This document shows positions 36,140 through 44,149 of a stretch of DNA of 64,000 nt, piece after piece; position 1 is the stretch's first letter; every line of letters begins with the position of its first letter. The notes under the pieces are model-generated. The model was not told where the DNA came from. It did no database searches and worked only from the letters and a program-made list of their open reading frames with translations. The stretch spans positions 2,413,454 to 2,477,453 of the forward strand of contig NZ_KE386571.1 of assembly GCF_000427645.1 (NCBI RefSeq), written 5' to 3'. Made by a program: the position numbers and the translations under genes. Source of the stretch: Sphingomonas phyllosphaerae FA2. GTDB taxonomy: Bacteria; Pseudomonadota; Alphaproteobacteria; Sphingomonadales; Sphingomonadaceae.

Positions 36140-36768
36140 TGGAGCCGGTCACGCGCGTCTCCGGCACCGCCTATCCCTGGGGTGCCAAGAATATCGACAC
36201 CGACGTCATCATCCCGGCGCATTGGCTGAAGACGATCAAGCGCTCGGGGCTGGGCAAGGGCGCGTTCGAGACGGTGCGCGCGCAGCCGGGCAACATCTTC
36301 GACGATCCGCGCTATGCCGGCGCGCCGATCCTGATCGCAGGCGACAATTTCGGCTGCGGGTCGAGCCGCGAACATGCCGCCTGGGCGCTGGGCGACATGG
36401 GCGTCAAGGCGGTGATCGCGCCGAGCTTCTCCGACATCTTCTCGGGCAATGCATTCAAGAACGGCATCGTCGCGGTCGTGCTGCCGCAGGAAGCGATCGA
36501 CAGGCTGATCGAGGTGGCGAAGACGGATCCGGTGACGGTCGATCTGGAGACGATGACCGTCACCACCCCCTATCAGGACCGTTTCCCGTTCGAACTCGAC
36601 GCGTTCCGTCGCCGCTGCCTGATGGAAGGGCTGGACGAGGTCGGGCTGACGCTGGCAAAGGATACCGCGATTTCGAAATTCGAGGAGCAGCTCGACGACG
36701 AGCGGCCCTGGATCAGGAGAGATGCGGCACATGCGGGCTTTGCTGTCGAGGGCGTCGGGCGGACCTGA
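36139..36768 (+). CDS. leuD: 3-isopropylmalate dehydratase small subunit LeuD
   Basis: This 209-residue swivel-domain subunit pairs with LeuC. Visible motifs are [20 protein letters not shown] near the start, the hallmark [20 protein letters not shown] at about residues 69-88, [17 protein letters not shown] and the closing [20 protein letters not shown]. Length is normal. Its 3' end overlaps the next gene, a quinone oxidoreductase, by 38 bp. The catalytic small subunit is intact. Confidence 0.96.
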   Translation: MEPVTRVSGTAYPWGAKNIDTDVIIPAHWLKTIKRSGLGKGAFETVRAQPGNIFDDPRYAGAPILIAGDNFGCGSSREHAAWALGDMGVKAVIAPSFSDIFSGNAFKNGIVAVVLPQEAIDRLIEVAKTDPVTVDLETMTVTTPYQDRFPFELDAFRRRCLMEGLDEVGLTLAKDTAISKFEEQLDDERPWIRRDAAHAGFAVEGVGRT

Positions 36769-37732
36769 AACTCTGGAAGTCGGCGAGCTGCCCGATCCCA
36801 GCCCCGGTCCGGGCGAGGTGGTGGTCGCGATCAAGGCGTGTTCGATCAACTATCCCGACGTGCTGGTGATCGAGGACCGCTACCAGTTCCAGCCGCCCCG
36901 CCCCTTCGCGCCCGGCGGTGACATCGCCGGCATCGTCACCGAGATCGGCGCGGGCGTGACGCAATGGCGCGTCGGCGACCGCGTGATGGGCACGGTGTTG
37001 ATGGGTGGACTCGCCGAACGACGCGCTGTCTCCGCCGATGCCCTCTATCCGTTGCCCGACGGACGCGGGTTCGAGGAGGGCGCGGCGCTGCTGCTCACCT
37101 ATGCCACCAGCATCCACGCTTTGGTCGATCGCGGGCGCGTAAAGGCGGGCGACCGCGTGCTGGTGCTCGGCGCGGCGGGCGGGGTCGGGCTGGCGGCGGT
37201 CGAGCTGGCCAAGGCGTTCGGCGCGCAGGTGGTCGGTGCGGTGTCGAGCGAGGAGAAGGCGCAGGCGGTGCGCGATGCCGGCGCGGACGAGGTGATCGTC
37301 TATCCGCACGCGCCGTTCGACAAGCCGACGTCCAAGGCGCTGGCGGAGCGGTTCAAACAGGCCGGCGGCGCGCAAGGCTTTCAGGTGATCTACGACGCGG
37401 TCGGCGGCGATTACGCCGAGCCGGCGCTGCGCGCGATCGGCTGGGAAGGCCGCTATCTGGTGGTCGGCTTTCCGGCCGGCATTCCCAAGCTGCCGCTCAA
37501 CCTCACCTTGCTCAAGAGCTGCGACGTGTGCGGGGTGTTCTGGGGCGCGTTCGCCGGGCGCGAGCCGGCGGCCAATCGCGCGCACATCATGCGCCTGCTG
37601 GAATTGTGGGAAGCAGGCCGCATCGCGCCACGCGTCACCGAGGTGTTCCCGCTCGAACGGGGCGGTGAGGCGATCGCCCGATTGGGTCAGCGCAGCGCGA
37701 TCGGCAAGCTGGTGGTGCGCGTCGCGGATTGA
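36731..37732 (+). CDS. NADPH:quinone oxidoreductase-like zinc-independent MDR enzyme
   Basis: This 333-residue medium-chain reductase has a GroES-like N-terminal domain and a Rossmann domain with [19 protein letters not shown] (about residue 148) followed by the nucleotide specificity loop near [10 protein letters not shown]. The catalytic zinc cysteines of alcohol dehydrogenases are absent, so it belongs to the quinone oxidoreductase/acrylyl-CoA reductase side. I choose the ATG at 36731 because AGGAGAG lies about nine bases upstream; the ATG at 36722 would be too close to that site. It overlaps the leuD end by 38 bp. The substrate is unknown. Confidence 0.9.
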   Translation: MRALLSRASGGPETLEVGELPDPSPGPGEVVVAIKACSINYPDVLVIEDRYQFQPPRPFAPGGDIAGIVTEIGAGVTQWRVGDRVMGTVLMGGLAERRAVSADALYPLPDGRGFEEGAALLLTYATSIHALVDRGRVKAGDRVLVLGAAGGVGLAAVELAKAFGAQVVGAVSSEEKAQAVRDAGADEVIVYPHAPFDKPTSKALAERFKQAGGAQGFQVIYDAVGGDYAEPALRAIGWEGRYLVVGFPAGIPKLPLNLTLLKSCDVCGVFWGAFAGREPAANRAHIMRLLELWEAGRIAPRVTEVFPLERGGEAIARLGQRSAIGKLVVRVAD

Positions 37733-37792
37733 GCGACATTGAATGTCGGCGGGGCGCGCACTATCCATCGCCGGTAGAGCACTGGAGCCAGC

Positions 37793-38116
37793 ATGACCCT
37801 TTTCGACGATCGTGAACGCGCATTCGAGGCCAAGTTCGCCCGCGACGAGGAAGTGGCGTTCCGCATCATCGCGCGTCGCAACCGGCTGGTCGGGCAATGG
37901 GCGGCGCAGCTCATGCAGCTGACCCCCGCCGAAACCGACGCTTATGCCAAGGCGGTGGTGCAGGCCGATTTTGAGGAAGCCGGCGACGAGGACGTGGTTC
38001 GCAAGGTCTATGGCGATCTGGTCGCGGCGAATGTCGACGTCGACGAGGCGGCGGTGCGGCAGGCGCTGGCGGATCAGACCGTCGAGGCGCGCCGCCAGCT
38101 GATGCAGCCGGAGTAA
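37793..38116 (+). CDS. F1Fo-ATPase inhibitor subunit zeta (DUF1476)
   Basis: This 107-residue protein of the DUF1476 family is the alphaproteobacterial zeta inhibitor of ATP synthase, which in Paracoccus blocks ATP hydrolysis by inserting its N-terminus into F1. The N-terminal segment MTLFDDRERAFEAKFARDEE is the inhibitory signature. It is followed by FRIIARRNRLVGQWAAQLM and a helical bundle ending in DQTVEARRQLM. No signal peptide is present. It stands 60 bp after the reductase gene and 5 bp before bolA. Whether it inhibits strongly in this organism is not predictable, since potency varies among relatives. Confidence 0.93.
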   Translation: MTLFDDRERAFEAKFARDEEVAFRIIARRNRLVGQWAAQLMQLTPAETDAYAKAVVQADFEEAGDEDVVRKVYGDLVAANVDVDEAAVRQALADQTVEARRQLMQPE

Positions 38117-38121
38117 GCGCG

Positions 38122-38355
38122 ATGCCGATGGAAGGAAGCGAAATCGCCGCGCTGATCAAGGCCGGCATCCCCGACGCCGAGGTCGAGATGACCGATCTCG
38201 CCGGCGACGGCGATCATTGGTCGGCGCGCGTGGTATCGGCCTCGTTCGCGGGGATGCCGCGCGTGAAACAGCATCAGGCGGTCTATGCCGCACTGGGCGG
38301 GCGGATGGGTGGCGTGCTCCACGCCTTGCAGTTGACGACCGCCGTTCCGAAGTAA
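38122..38355 (+). CDS. bolA: BolA family protein
   Basis: This 77-residue BolA-like protein has the single-domain fold with [20 protein letters not shown], a loop with [18 protein letters not shown] and [18 protein letters not shown], where the conserved histidine can coordinate a shared iron-sulfur cluster. It partners monothiol glutaredoxins, and a Grx4-type gene follows 37 bp downstream, matching the known BolA-GrxD pairing in iron-sulfur trafficking and iron sensing. The ATG at 38122 or the one two codons later could be used; GGAG lies upstream. Confidence 0.94.
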   Translation: MPMEGSEIAALIKAGIPDAEVEMTDLAGDGDHWSARVVSASFAGMPRVKQHQAVYAALGGRMGGVLHALQLTTAVPK

Positions 38356-38392
38356 GCGCGAGACGCACCACCGCATTCGCAAGGAAGACGAT

Positions 38393-38731
38393 ATGACCGA
38401 CGATACCAACGCCCGCATCGATGCGCTGGTGAAGAGCAACCCGGTGGTGCTGTTCATGAAGGGCTCGCCGCTGTTCCCGCAATGCGGCTTCTCGAGCCGC
38501 GCGATCGCGATCCTCGAGCGGCTGGGCGTGCAGTTCGAGAGCGTCGACGTGCTGCAGGATCAGGCAATCCGGCAGGGGATCAAGGGCTATTCGGACTGGC
38601 CGACGATCCCGCAGCTGTATGTCGGCGGTGAGTTCGTCGGCGGATCGGACATCATGATGGAGATGTACGAGGCCGGCGAGTTGGCGGAGCTGTTCCAGAA
38701 GGCGGGCGCGGCCGCGGCACCGCAGGCGTAA
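38393..38731 (+). CDS. grxD: Monothiol glutaredoxin Grx4/GrxD
   Basis: This 112-residue monothiol glutaredoxin has the CGFS active site (cysteine 31) in [20 protein letters not shown] and later [20 protein letters not shown]. It binds a bridging 2Fe-2S cluster with glutathione, either as a homodimer or with BolA, and serves in iron-sulfur delivery. The start has AAGGAAGACGAT directly upstream. It is downstream of bolA on the same strand and probably co-transcribed. Length and motifs are normal, apart from an alanine-rich tail. Confidence 0.96.
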   Translation: MTDDTNARIDALVKSNPVVLFMKGSPLFPQCGFSSRAIAILERLGVQFESVDVLQDQAIRQGIKGYSDWPTIPQLYVGGEFVGGSDIMMEMYEAGELAELFQKAGAAAAPQA

Positions 38732-38807
38732 GCTACCCGCGCCGCGCCGGCTGGCTGACCGGCGATGCGCTGGAGGTTGATCCACCCGGCTCGAATCGTT
38801 TCCCATC

Positions 38808-38996
38808 GTCACCCCGGCGAAAGCGAGACCTCTGCAAAAGTGCTGGATCATGACTCCTCAAGCTCTTCCCCGGCGGAAGCCGGGGTCCAGTTGGGGAGGG
38901 CATTCTGATGCTTACAAGCGTCTCCCAACTGGGCCCCGGCCTTCGCCGGGGAACAGAAAGCGGGTTTTACAGAGGTTTCGCGAAAGCCGGGGTGAC
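38808..38996. repeat. Nested palindromic repeat: R5 arms enclosing an R4 copy
   Basis: Outer arms 38808-38839 (GTCACCCCGGCGAAAGCGAG onward) and 38965-38996 are near reverse complements. Between them lies a copy of the R4 palindrome (38867-38955). This looks like one repeat inserted into the loop of another. It occupies part of the 509-bp gene-free stretch 38732-39240, which also has the R2 copy at 39102-39176; nothing else is recognised there. Confidence 0.8.
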
Positions 38997-39101
38997 GCTT
39001 CAGCTTAAATGGGTCGAACTCGAGAGTTGCGCCCCCGTCCGATGCTGGCTGTGGCCCGGATTGATGTGGGATCGTGGCGCGGGCGGAGTTACCGCCAATT
39101 C

Positions 39102-39176
39102 GTCATTGCGAGCGTAGCGAAGCAATACAAGGCTGGATCAGGACGCCCTGGATTGCTTCGCTGCGCTCGCAATGAC
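39102..39176. repeat. Family R2 palindromic repeat
   Basis: A copy with arms of the type GTCATTGCGAGCGTAGCGAA around a loop containing GGCTGGATCAGGACGCCC. It lies 65 bp upstream of the exoD start. Confidence 0.88.
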
Positions 39177-39240
39177 GGTCGACGGGTTCGGCACGGCGCT
39201 CCGCGCCGCAACCTGCGCCGCGCCGGTCGGTTGATCGGCG

Positions 39241-39834
39241 ATGGCGGATGAACCTCACAGTGTCGGCGAGATCCTCGATGCGATCGACGGCCTCGCCGAG
39301 CGACAGGACAAGGTCGCCGTAGGCGACGTCGTCGAGGCGCTGGGCGCGCGTGGCTTCGGGCCGTTCCTGATCGTCATGCCGTTGATCGACATCTCGCCGA
39401 TCGGCAGCATTCCCGGGCTGCCGACCGCGATGGCGGCAGTCATCATGCTGGTAGCGGTGCAGATGGCACTGGGGCGCCAGCACCTGTGGCTGCCGGGTTT
39501 CGTGCGGCGGCGCGCGATGTCGTCGGACAAGGTGCGCAAGGCCGTCGACAAAACGCGCGGGATCGCGCGGTTCATGGATCGCTGGTTCCACGGGCGCTTG
39601 CCGGCGCTGACGCGCGGGCCTTTCGTGCGTGCGGCGGCGTTCGGCGTGATCGCGCTGGCCTGCGCGGTGCCGCCGCTGGAATTGTTGCCGCTCGCAACGA
39701 CCGCGCCGATGCTGGCGATCGCGGCGTTCGGGCTGGCGATCACCGTGCGCGACGGGTTGCTGATGATCCTGGCGTCGGTGTTGGCGCTCGCGGCTGTCAG
39801 CATCGGTGTCGGGTTATGGAGCGGGCGGAGTTAG
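39241..39834 (+). CDS. exoD: ExoD family membrane protein
   Basis: This 197-residue membrane protein matches the ExoD family (named from Rhizobium exopolysaccharide mutants). A cytoplasmic helix with VGDVVEALGARGFGPFLIVM leads into the conserved DISPIGSIPGLPTAMAAVIM segment. QMALGRQHLWLPGFVRRRAM follows, then three hydrophobic segments (about residues 126-145, 150-168 and 175-192). The biochemical role is unknown; an exopolysaccharide or alkaline-stress connection is inferred only from the family. The ATG at 39241 is preceded by GGTTGATCGGCG, a weak site. It appears monocistronic and is followed by R2 and R1 repeats. Confidence 0.85.
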   Translation: MADEPHSVGEILDAIDGLAERQDKVAVGDVVEALGARGFGPFLIVMPLIDISPIGSIPGLPTAMAAVIMLVAVQMALGRQHLWLPGFVRRRAMSSDKVRKAVDKTRGIARFMDRWFHGRLPALTRGPFVRAAAFGVIALACAVPPLELLPLATTAPMLAIAAFGLAITVRDGLLMILASVLALAAVSIGVGLWSGRS

Positions 39835-39842
39835 CGCCGGGC

Positions 39843-39918
39843 CGTCATTGCGAGCGTAGCGAAGCAATCCAGGGCGTCCTGGTCCGACACTGGATTGCTT
39901 CGCTACGCTCGCAATGAC
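39843..39918. repeat. Family R2 palindromic repeat
   Basis: A near-perfect two-arm copy immediately after the exoD stop. It is followed 13 bases later by an R1 copy (39932-40013), forming an R2-R1 doublet. Confidence 0.9.
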
Positions 39919-39931
39919 GTGGTGCTGATTC

Positions 39932-40013
39932 CGTCGAACCGGACTTGATCCGGGGTCCCTTTTTACGGCCTCAGCAGGAAGAAGCGGGATCCCGGATCAA
40001 GTCCGGGGTGACG
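39932..40013. repeat. Family R1 palindromic repeat
   Basis: A two-arm copy with a truncated left arm (GTCGAACCGGACTTGATCCG) and a canonical right arm ending AGTCCGGGGTGAC. It follows an R2 copy and precedes the csbD terminator. Confidence 0.85.
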
Positions 40014-40025
40014 GGAAAGAAAAAA

Positions 40026-40052
40026 GGCCGCCTCGTTGTTCACGAAGCGGCC
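40026..40052 (-). terminator. Intrinsic terminator of csbD
   Basis: On the minus strand GGCCGC pairs with GCGGCC, with an inner TCG/CGA extension and a 7-base loop, followed by TTTTTTC. It lies 28 bp past the csbD stop codon and ends leftward transcription. Confidence 0.85.
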
Positions 40053-40079
40053 TCTTGTTCATCTCAGGCGTAGACCCGA

Positions 40080-40262
40080 TCAGATGTCGTCGCCGAGCGC
40101 GCCCTTGACCTTGCCCTTGAGCTGCTCGCCCTTGCCTTCGGCCTGCTGGGCCTTGCCTTCGGCAGCAAGATCGGTGTCATGGTTGTGGTTGCCGACGGCT
40201 TCCTTCACCTTGCCGATCGCTTCGTTGACGTTGCCCTTGATCTTGTCCGTCAGCTCGCCCAT
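40080..40262 (-). CDS. csbD: CsbD family stress protein
   Basis: This 60-residue hydrophilic protein matches the CsbD family: MGELTDKIKGNVNEAIGKVK, then a repeated helix pattern KAQQAEGKGEQLKGKVKGAL. CsbD-like proteins are abundant under general stress and have no known enzyme activity. The ATG at 40262 follows AAGGAGATCGACG. A perfect EcfG-type promoter lies 36-60 bp upstream and a terminator follows, so this is a complete stress-sigma transcription unit. Confidence 0.94.
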   Translation of the reverse strand: MGELTDKIKGNVNEAIGKVKEAVGNHNHDTDLAAEGKAQQAEGKGEQLKGKVKGALGDDI

Positions 40263-40297
40263 CGTCGATCTCCTTGTTCAAAACCCTGTGACGACAG

Positions 40298-40322
40298 AAC
40301 GGTGCTGCAACGACGCGGTTCC
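40298..40322 (-). promoter_or_regulatory. EcfG (general stress response sigma) promoter of csbD
   Basis: On the minus strand the sequence reads GGAAC (40318-40322), 16 bases, CGTT (40298-40301). This is the consensus GGAAC-N16/17-CGTT of alphaproteobacterial EcfG sigma factors. The csbD ribosome site and start follow about 35 bases downstream. It is an exact match and fits the stress role of the gene. Confidence 0.8.
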
Positions 40323-40345
40323 GTAACGGCAGGACAATCCTTTCT

Positions 40346-41362
40346 TTAGATCAATCCCGACAGCGGACTCGACGGGTCGGCATAGCGGCGCTTGCCCATG
40401 CGGCCGGCGCGATAGCTCATCCGTCCACCCTCGACCGCGGCCCTCATCGCCGCCGCCATCAACACCGGGTCTTTCGCTTCGGCGATCGCGGTGTTCATCA
40501 GCACGCCGTCGCAGCCCAGCTCCATCGCCACCGCCGCGTCGCTCGCCTGCCCGACCCCGGCGTCGACCAGCACCGGCACGGTCGCGCCCTCGACGATCAG
40601 CCGGATCGTCACCTGATTTTGGATGCCGAGCCCCGAGCCGATCGGCGCGCCGAGCGGCATGATCGCCACCGCGCCCGCCTCTTCGAGCTGCTTCGCGGCG
40701 ATCGGATCGTCGACGCAATAGACCATCGGCTTGAAACCTTCGCGCACCAGCACCTCGGTCGCCTTCAGCGTCTCGCGCATGTTGGGGTACAGCGTCCGCG
40801 CCTCGCCCAGCACCTCCAGCTTGACGAGATCCCAGCCGCCCGCCTCGCGCGCCAGCCGCAGCGTGCGGATCGCGTCCTCGGCCGAGAAGCAGCCGGCGGT
40901 GTTGGGGAGATAGGTGACCTTCTTGGGGTCGATATAGTCGGTCAGCATCGGTGCGTTCGGATCGCTGACGTTGACGCGACGCACGGCGACGGTGACGATC
41001 TCGGCGCCGGATGCCTCCACCGCGGCGGCGTTCTGCGCGAAGTCCTTGTACTTGCCGGTGCCGACGATCAGCCGCGAGCGGAAGGTCCGGCCCGCAACCG
41101 TCCACGTATCGTCGGTGATCGGCTGCACATGATCGCCGCCGCCGACGAAGTGGACGATCTCCAGTTCGTCGCCGTCCTCAACCACCACCTGCGTCAGCGT
41201 CGAGCGCGGCACCACCTCAAGGTTGCGTTCGACCGCCACCTTTTCGGGCACCAGCCCGAGCGACTCCGCCAGTTCGGCGAGGGTGATCCCGGCGGTCACG
41301 CGCTTGTGCTCGCCGTTCACGGAAATGGTGATGGTGCCGTCGGTATGTGCCATGCGGGTCAT
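40346..41362 (-). CDS. thiG: Fused sulfur-carrier ThiS and thiazole synthase ThiG
   Basis: This 338-residue bifunctional protein has a ThiS domain in residues 1-76 and a ThiG domain from about residue 82. ThiS is a beta-grasp carrier that normally ends in Gly-Gly and is thiocarboxylated; here the motif is internal (FVGGGDH, residues 72-78). ThiG forms the thiazole phosphate of thiamine from deoxyxylulose phosphate and the ThiS sulfur. Its Schiff-base lysine is in DLVKLEVLG (K181), and [12 protein letters not shown] and [17 protein letters not shown] line the phosphate site. How the buried Gly-Gly is charged is unclear; cleavage would be one solution. The start may be 41362 or the ATG at 41353. 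Confidence 0.93.
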   Translation of the reverse strand: MTRMAHTDGTITISVNGEHKRVTAGITLAELAESLGLVPEKVAVERNLEVVPRSTLTQVVVEDGDELEIVHFVGGGDHVQPITDDTWTVAGRTFRSRLIVGTGKYKDFAQNAAAVEASGAEIVTVAVRRVNVSDPNAPMLTDYIDPKKVTYLPNTAGCFSAEDAIRTLRLAREAGGWDLVKLEVLGEARTLYPNMRETLKATEVLVREGFKPMVYCVDDPIAAKQLEEAGAVAIMPLGAPIGSGLGIQNQVTIRLIVEGATVPVLVDAGVGQASDAAVAMELGCDGVLMNTAIAEAKDPVLMAAAMRAAVEGGRMSYRAGRMGKRRYADPSSPLSGLI

Positions 41363-41427
41363 CTAGGACTGCGGGGCGCGTGGGGCAATGTTGCGCGCCA
41401 TCGCGCCGGATGCGATGATGCGCGGCG

Positions 41428-41862
41428 ATGACCGATATCGTCTATGTCCTCAACGGACCGAACCTGAACCTGCTCGGCATGCGCGAGCCGGATATCTACG
41501 GCCATGATACGCTGGACGATATCGCCGGTGCGCTGGAGGATCGCGCGCGCGAGCTGGGGCTGGCGATCGACATGCGCCAGTCCAACCACGAGGGCCATCT
41601 GGTCGACTGGCTGCACGAGGCGCAGGCGCATGACGCGCGCGCCGTGCTGCTCAACGCCGGGGCGTTCACCCACACCTCGATCGCGATCCACGATGCCATC
41701 AAGGCGATCAAAACGCCGGTGATCGAGGTGCATCTGTCAAATCCGCACACACGTGAGGAATTCCGTCACACGTCGTTCGTCGGGCGCGCGGCGAAGGGCA
41801 GCATTGCCGGGTTCGGCGCACTGTCGTACCAGCTCGCGCTTGAAGCCGCGGCCCGCTTCTGA
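41428..41862 (+). CDS. aroQ: Type II 3-dehydroquinate dehydratase AroQ
   Basis: This 144-residue dodecameric enzyme catalyses the third shikimate step, dehydrating 3-dehydroquinate. Motifs are LNGPNLNLLGMREPDIYGHD (residues 8-27, with the lid and catalytic tyrosine), QSNHEGHLVDWLHEAQ, LLNAGAFTHTSIAIHDAI (catalytic histidine) and VHLSNPHTREEFRHTSFVGR. Length is normal. It is divergent from thiSG and 39 bp upstream of accB, an order common in alphaproteobacteria, so aroQ, accB and accC probably form one operon. Confidence 0.97.
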   Translation: MTDIVYVLNGPNLNLLGMREPDIYGHDTLDDIAGALEDRARELGLAIDMRQSNHEGHLVDWLHEAQAHDARAVLLNAGAFTHTSIAIHDAIKAIKTPVIEVHLSNPHTREEFRHTSFVGRAAKGSIAGFGALSYQLALEAAARF

Positions 41863-41901
41863 CAGGAGCCGCGACCAAAGGTCAGGGATAATCGGGGTTC
41901 A

Positions 41902-42387
41902 ATGGCTGACATTTCACACAATAGCGGGTCGATGCAGGTCGACGTCGATCTGGTCCGCCAGCTCGCCGAGCTGCTTGATACCACGCAGCTGACCGAGATC
42001 GAGGTCGAGGACGGCGATCGCAAGATCCGCGTCGCGCGCAAGGCGGCGGCGGTCAACGCCGCGCCCGCGATGCATTATGCGCCGGCGCCCGCCGCGGCCG
42101 CGGCTCCGGCCGCCCAGCAGGTGGATGTCGCGGGGCCGTCCGCGCCGTCGGACGCCAATGCGGTGCGCTCGCCGATGGTCGGCACCGTCTATCTCGCGGC
42201 AGAGCCGGGCGCGAAGCCGTTCTCCAGCGTCGGCCAGAGCGTTGCGGCGGGCGACACGCTGCTGATCGTCGAGGCGATGAAGGTGATGAACCCGATCACC
42301 GCGCCGTCGGCGGGCGTCGTCAAGGCGATCCTGGTCGACAACGGCCAGCCGGTCGAGTTCGACCAGCCGCTGGTGGTGGTCGAGTAA
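41902..42387 (+). CDS. accB: Acetyl-CoA carboxylase biotin carboxyl carrier protein AccB
   Basis: This 161-residue carrier has an N-terminal helical dimerisation region ([20 protein letters not shown]), a flexible Ala/Pro-rich linker at about residues 50-85, and a C-terminal biotinyl domain with the biotinylated lysine in VEAMKVMN (K127). It shuttles carboxyl groups from AccC to the carboxyltransferase in fatty acid synthesis. It precedes accC by four bases. Length is normal. Confidence 0.96.
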   Translation: MADISHNSGSMQVDVDLVRQLAELLDTTQLTEIEVEDGDRKIRVARKAAAVNAAPAMHYAPAPAAAAAPAAQQVDVAGPSAPSDANAVRSPMVGTVYLAAEPGAKPFSSVGQSVAAGDTLLIVEAMKVMNPITAPSAGVVKAILVDNGQPVEFDQPLVVVE

Positions 42388-42391
42388 GCGG

Positions 42392-43741
42392 ATGCCGCAG
42401 ATCAAGAAACTGCTGATCGCCAACCGCGGCGAGATCGCGCTGCGCATCCACCGCGCGTGCCATGAAATGGGCATCAAGACGGTCGCGGTGCATTCGACCG
42501 CGGATGCCGATGCGATGCACGTCCGGTTGGCGGACGAGGCGATCTGCATCGGGCCGCCGGCCGCGGCGGATAGCTATCTCAACATTCCGAACATCATCTC
42601 GGCCGCGGAGATCAGCGGTGCGGACGCGATCCACCCCGGCTATGGCTTCCTCAGCGAGAACGCCAAGTTCGCCGAGATCGTCGAGCTGCACAATCTGATC
42701 TTCGTCGGGCCGAAGCCCGAGCATATCCGCGTGATGGGCGACAAGGTCGAGGCCAAGCGCACCGCGGGGGCGCTCGGGCTGCCGCTGGTGCCCGGCTCGG
42801 ACGGCGCGATTCATGACGTCGCCGAGGCGCAGGCGTTGGCGGAAGAGATCGGCTATCCGGTCATCATCAAGGCCGCCAGCGGCGGCGGCGGGCGCGGCAT
42901 GAAGGTGTGCCAGTCCGCCGACCAGCTCGAAACGCTGATGCAGCAGGCAGGCAGCGAGGCGAAGGCGGCGTTCGGCGACGCGACCGTCTACATGGAAAAG
43001 TACCTCGGCAACCCGCGGCACATCGAGTTCCAGGTGTTCGGCGACGGCAACGGCCATGCGATCCACCTCGGCGAGCGCGACTGCTCGCTCCAGCGCCGCC
43101 ACCAGAAGGTGGTCGAGGAAGCCCCCTCCCCGGTCATCACGCCTGAAGAGCGCGAGCGGATGGGCGGAATCGTCGCCAAGGCGATGGCCGACATGGCGTA
43201 TCGCGGCGCGGGAACGATCGAGTTCCTGTGGGAAAACGGCGAGTTCTACTTCATCGAGATGAACACCCGGCTGCAGGTCGAGCATCCGGTGACCGAGGCG
43301 ATCACCGGGCTGGATCTGGTCCGCGAACAGATCCGCGTCGCCGAAGGGCATCCGCTGACGCTGCGGCAGGAAGACGTGGTGTTCCGCGGGCACGCGATCG
43401 AATGCCGCATCAACGCCGAGGACCCGCGCACCTTCGCGCCGTCGCCGGGGCTGGTGAAGCAATATCACGCGCCGGGCGGGATGCACGTCCGCGTCGATTC
43501 GGGGCTCTACGCGGGCTATAAGGTGCCGCCTTATTACGACAGCATGATCGCCAAGCTGATCGTCTACGGCACCACCCGCGAAGGCGCGCTGCGCCGCCTG
43601 CGCCGCGCGCTGGAGGAGTTCGTGATCGAGGGGATGAAGACCACCATCCCGCTGCATCAGGCGCTGCTGGATGACCCCGAGTTCCGTGAGGGGGCGTATA
43701 CGATCAAGTGGCTGGAGGAGTGGCTGGCCAGGCAGGGGTGA
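42392..43741 (+). CDS. accC: Acetyl-CoA carboxylase biotin carboxylase AccC
   Basis: This 449-residue ATP-grasp enzyme carboxylates the biotin of AccB. Motifs include [39 protein letters not shown], the glycine-rich ATP loop [51 protein letters not shown] and the active-site [14 protein letters not shown]. Length matches the family. It ends the aroQ-accB-accC unit. Beyond its stop lies a repeat-bounded GIY-YIG element. Confidence 0.97.
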   Translation: MPQIKKLLIANRGEIALRIHRACHEMGIKTVAVHSTADADAMHVRLADEAICIGPPAAADSYLNIPNIISAAEISGADAIHPGYGFLSENAKFAEIVELHNLIFVGPKPEHIRVMGDKVEAKRTAGALGLPLVPGSDGAIHDVAEAQALAEEIGYPVIIKAASGGGGRGMKVCQSADQLETLMQQAGSEAKAAFGDATVYMEKYLGNPRHIEFQVFGDGNGHAIHLGERDCSLQRRHQKVVEEAPSPVITPEERERMGGIVAKAMADMAYRGAGTIEFLWENGEFYFIEMNTRLQVEHPVTEAITGLDLVREQIRVAEGHPLTLRQEDVVFRGHAIECRINAEDPRTFAPSPGLVKQYHAPGGMHVRVDSGLYAGYKVPPYYDSMIAKLIVYGTTREGALRRLRRALEEFVIEGMKTTIPLHQALLDDPEFREGAYTIKWLEEWLARQG

Positions 43742-43775
43742 GGTAGTTGTCGTAGCCAATCCTCCCCATTTCGCG

Positions 43776-44142
43776 TCGCCCCGGGCTTGACCCGGGGCCC
43801 CGCTTCCTCTCCCCTCCACGCATGGCGGGAGGCTGGGTCTACATCATGGCCGATCGGTATCGCGGAGCGATGTAAGTTGGCGTTACCGCTGACCCGATCG
43901 CGCGCGTAGCGCAGCATCGAGCCGGAACAGGCTCGGCGTTTTGCGCTCAATACGGTTTGACCCGGCTGGTCTGGGCCGAGTCCAGCGAGCAGATCGACGC
44001 CTGCATTGCGCATGAGAAGCGCCTCAAACGCTGGCGCCGCGAATGGAAGTTCGCGTTGATCGAGCGGGACAATCCCGACTGGCTCGATCTGTTCGACCGT
44101 TTCGCCTGAAGAAGCGGGACCCCGGATCAAGTCCGGGGCGAC
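43776..44142 (+). mobile_element. Palindrome-bounded element carrying a GIY-YIG frame
   Basis: Two 34-base arms, 43776-43809 and 44109-44142, are reverse complements at about 30 of 34 positions and are of the same sequence type as the arms of the R1 repeats elsewhere in the window. In ordinary R1 copies the arms are separated by about 10-20 bases; here they enclose a 288-base GIY-YIG reading frame whose stop codon ends on the first base of the right arm. I infer an element related to, and possibly parental to, the R1 repeats. Target-site duplications could not be established. It fills most of the 408-bp stretch 43742-44149. Confidence 0.6.
43822..44109 (+). pseudogene. GIY-YIG nuclease family protein, interrupted by one in-frame stop
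   Basis: Reading from the ATG at 43822 gives 17 codons (GGWVYIMADRYRGAM), then TAA at 43873-43875, and then 77 codons in the same frame to TGA at 44107-44109. The downstream part is clearly GIY-YIG: VGVTADPIARVAQHR, then GSAFCAQYGLTRLVWAE with the metal-binding glutamate, then HEKRLKRWRREWKFALIERD. The stop replaces the tyrosine of the second half of the GIY-YIG motif, an essential active-site residue. No usable restart codon follows, so no full nuclease is made. Total length (95 codons plus the stop) is normal for the small stand-alone family. A sequencing error at one base cannot be excluded. Confidence 0.85.
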
Positions 44143-44149
44143 GGATAGA

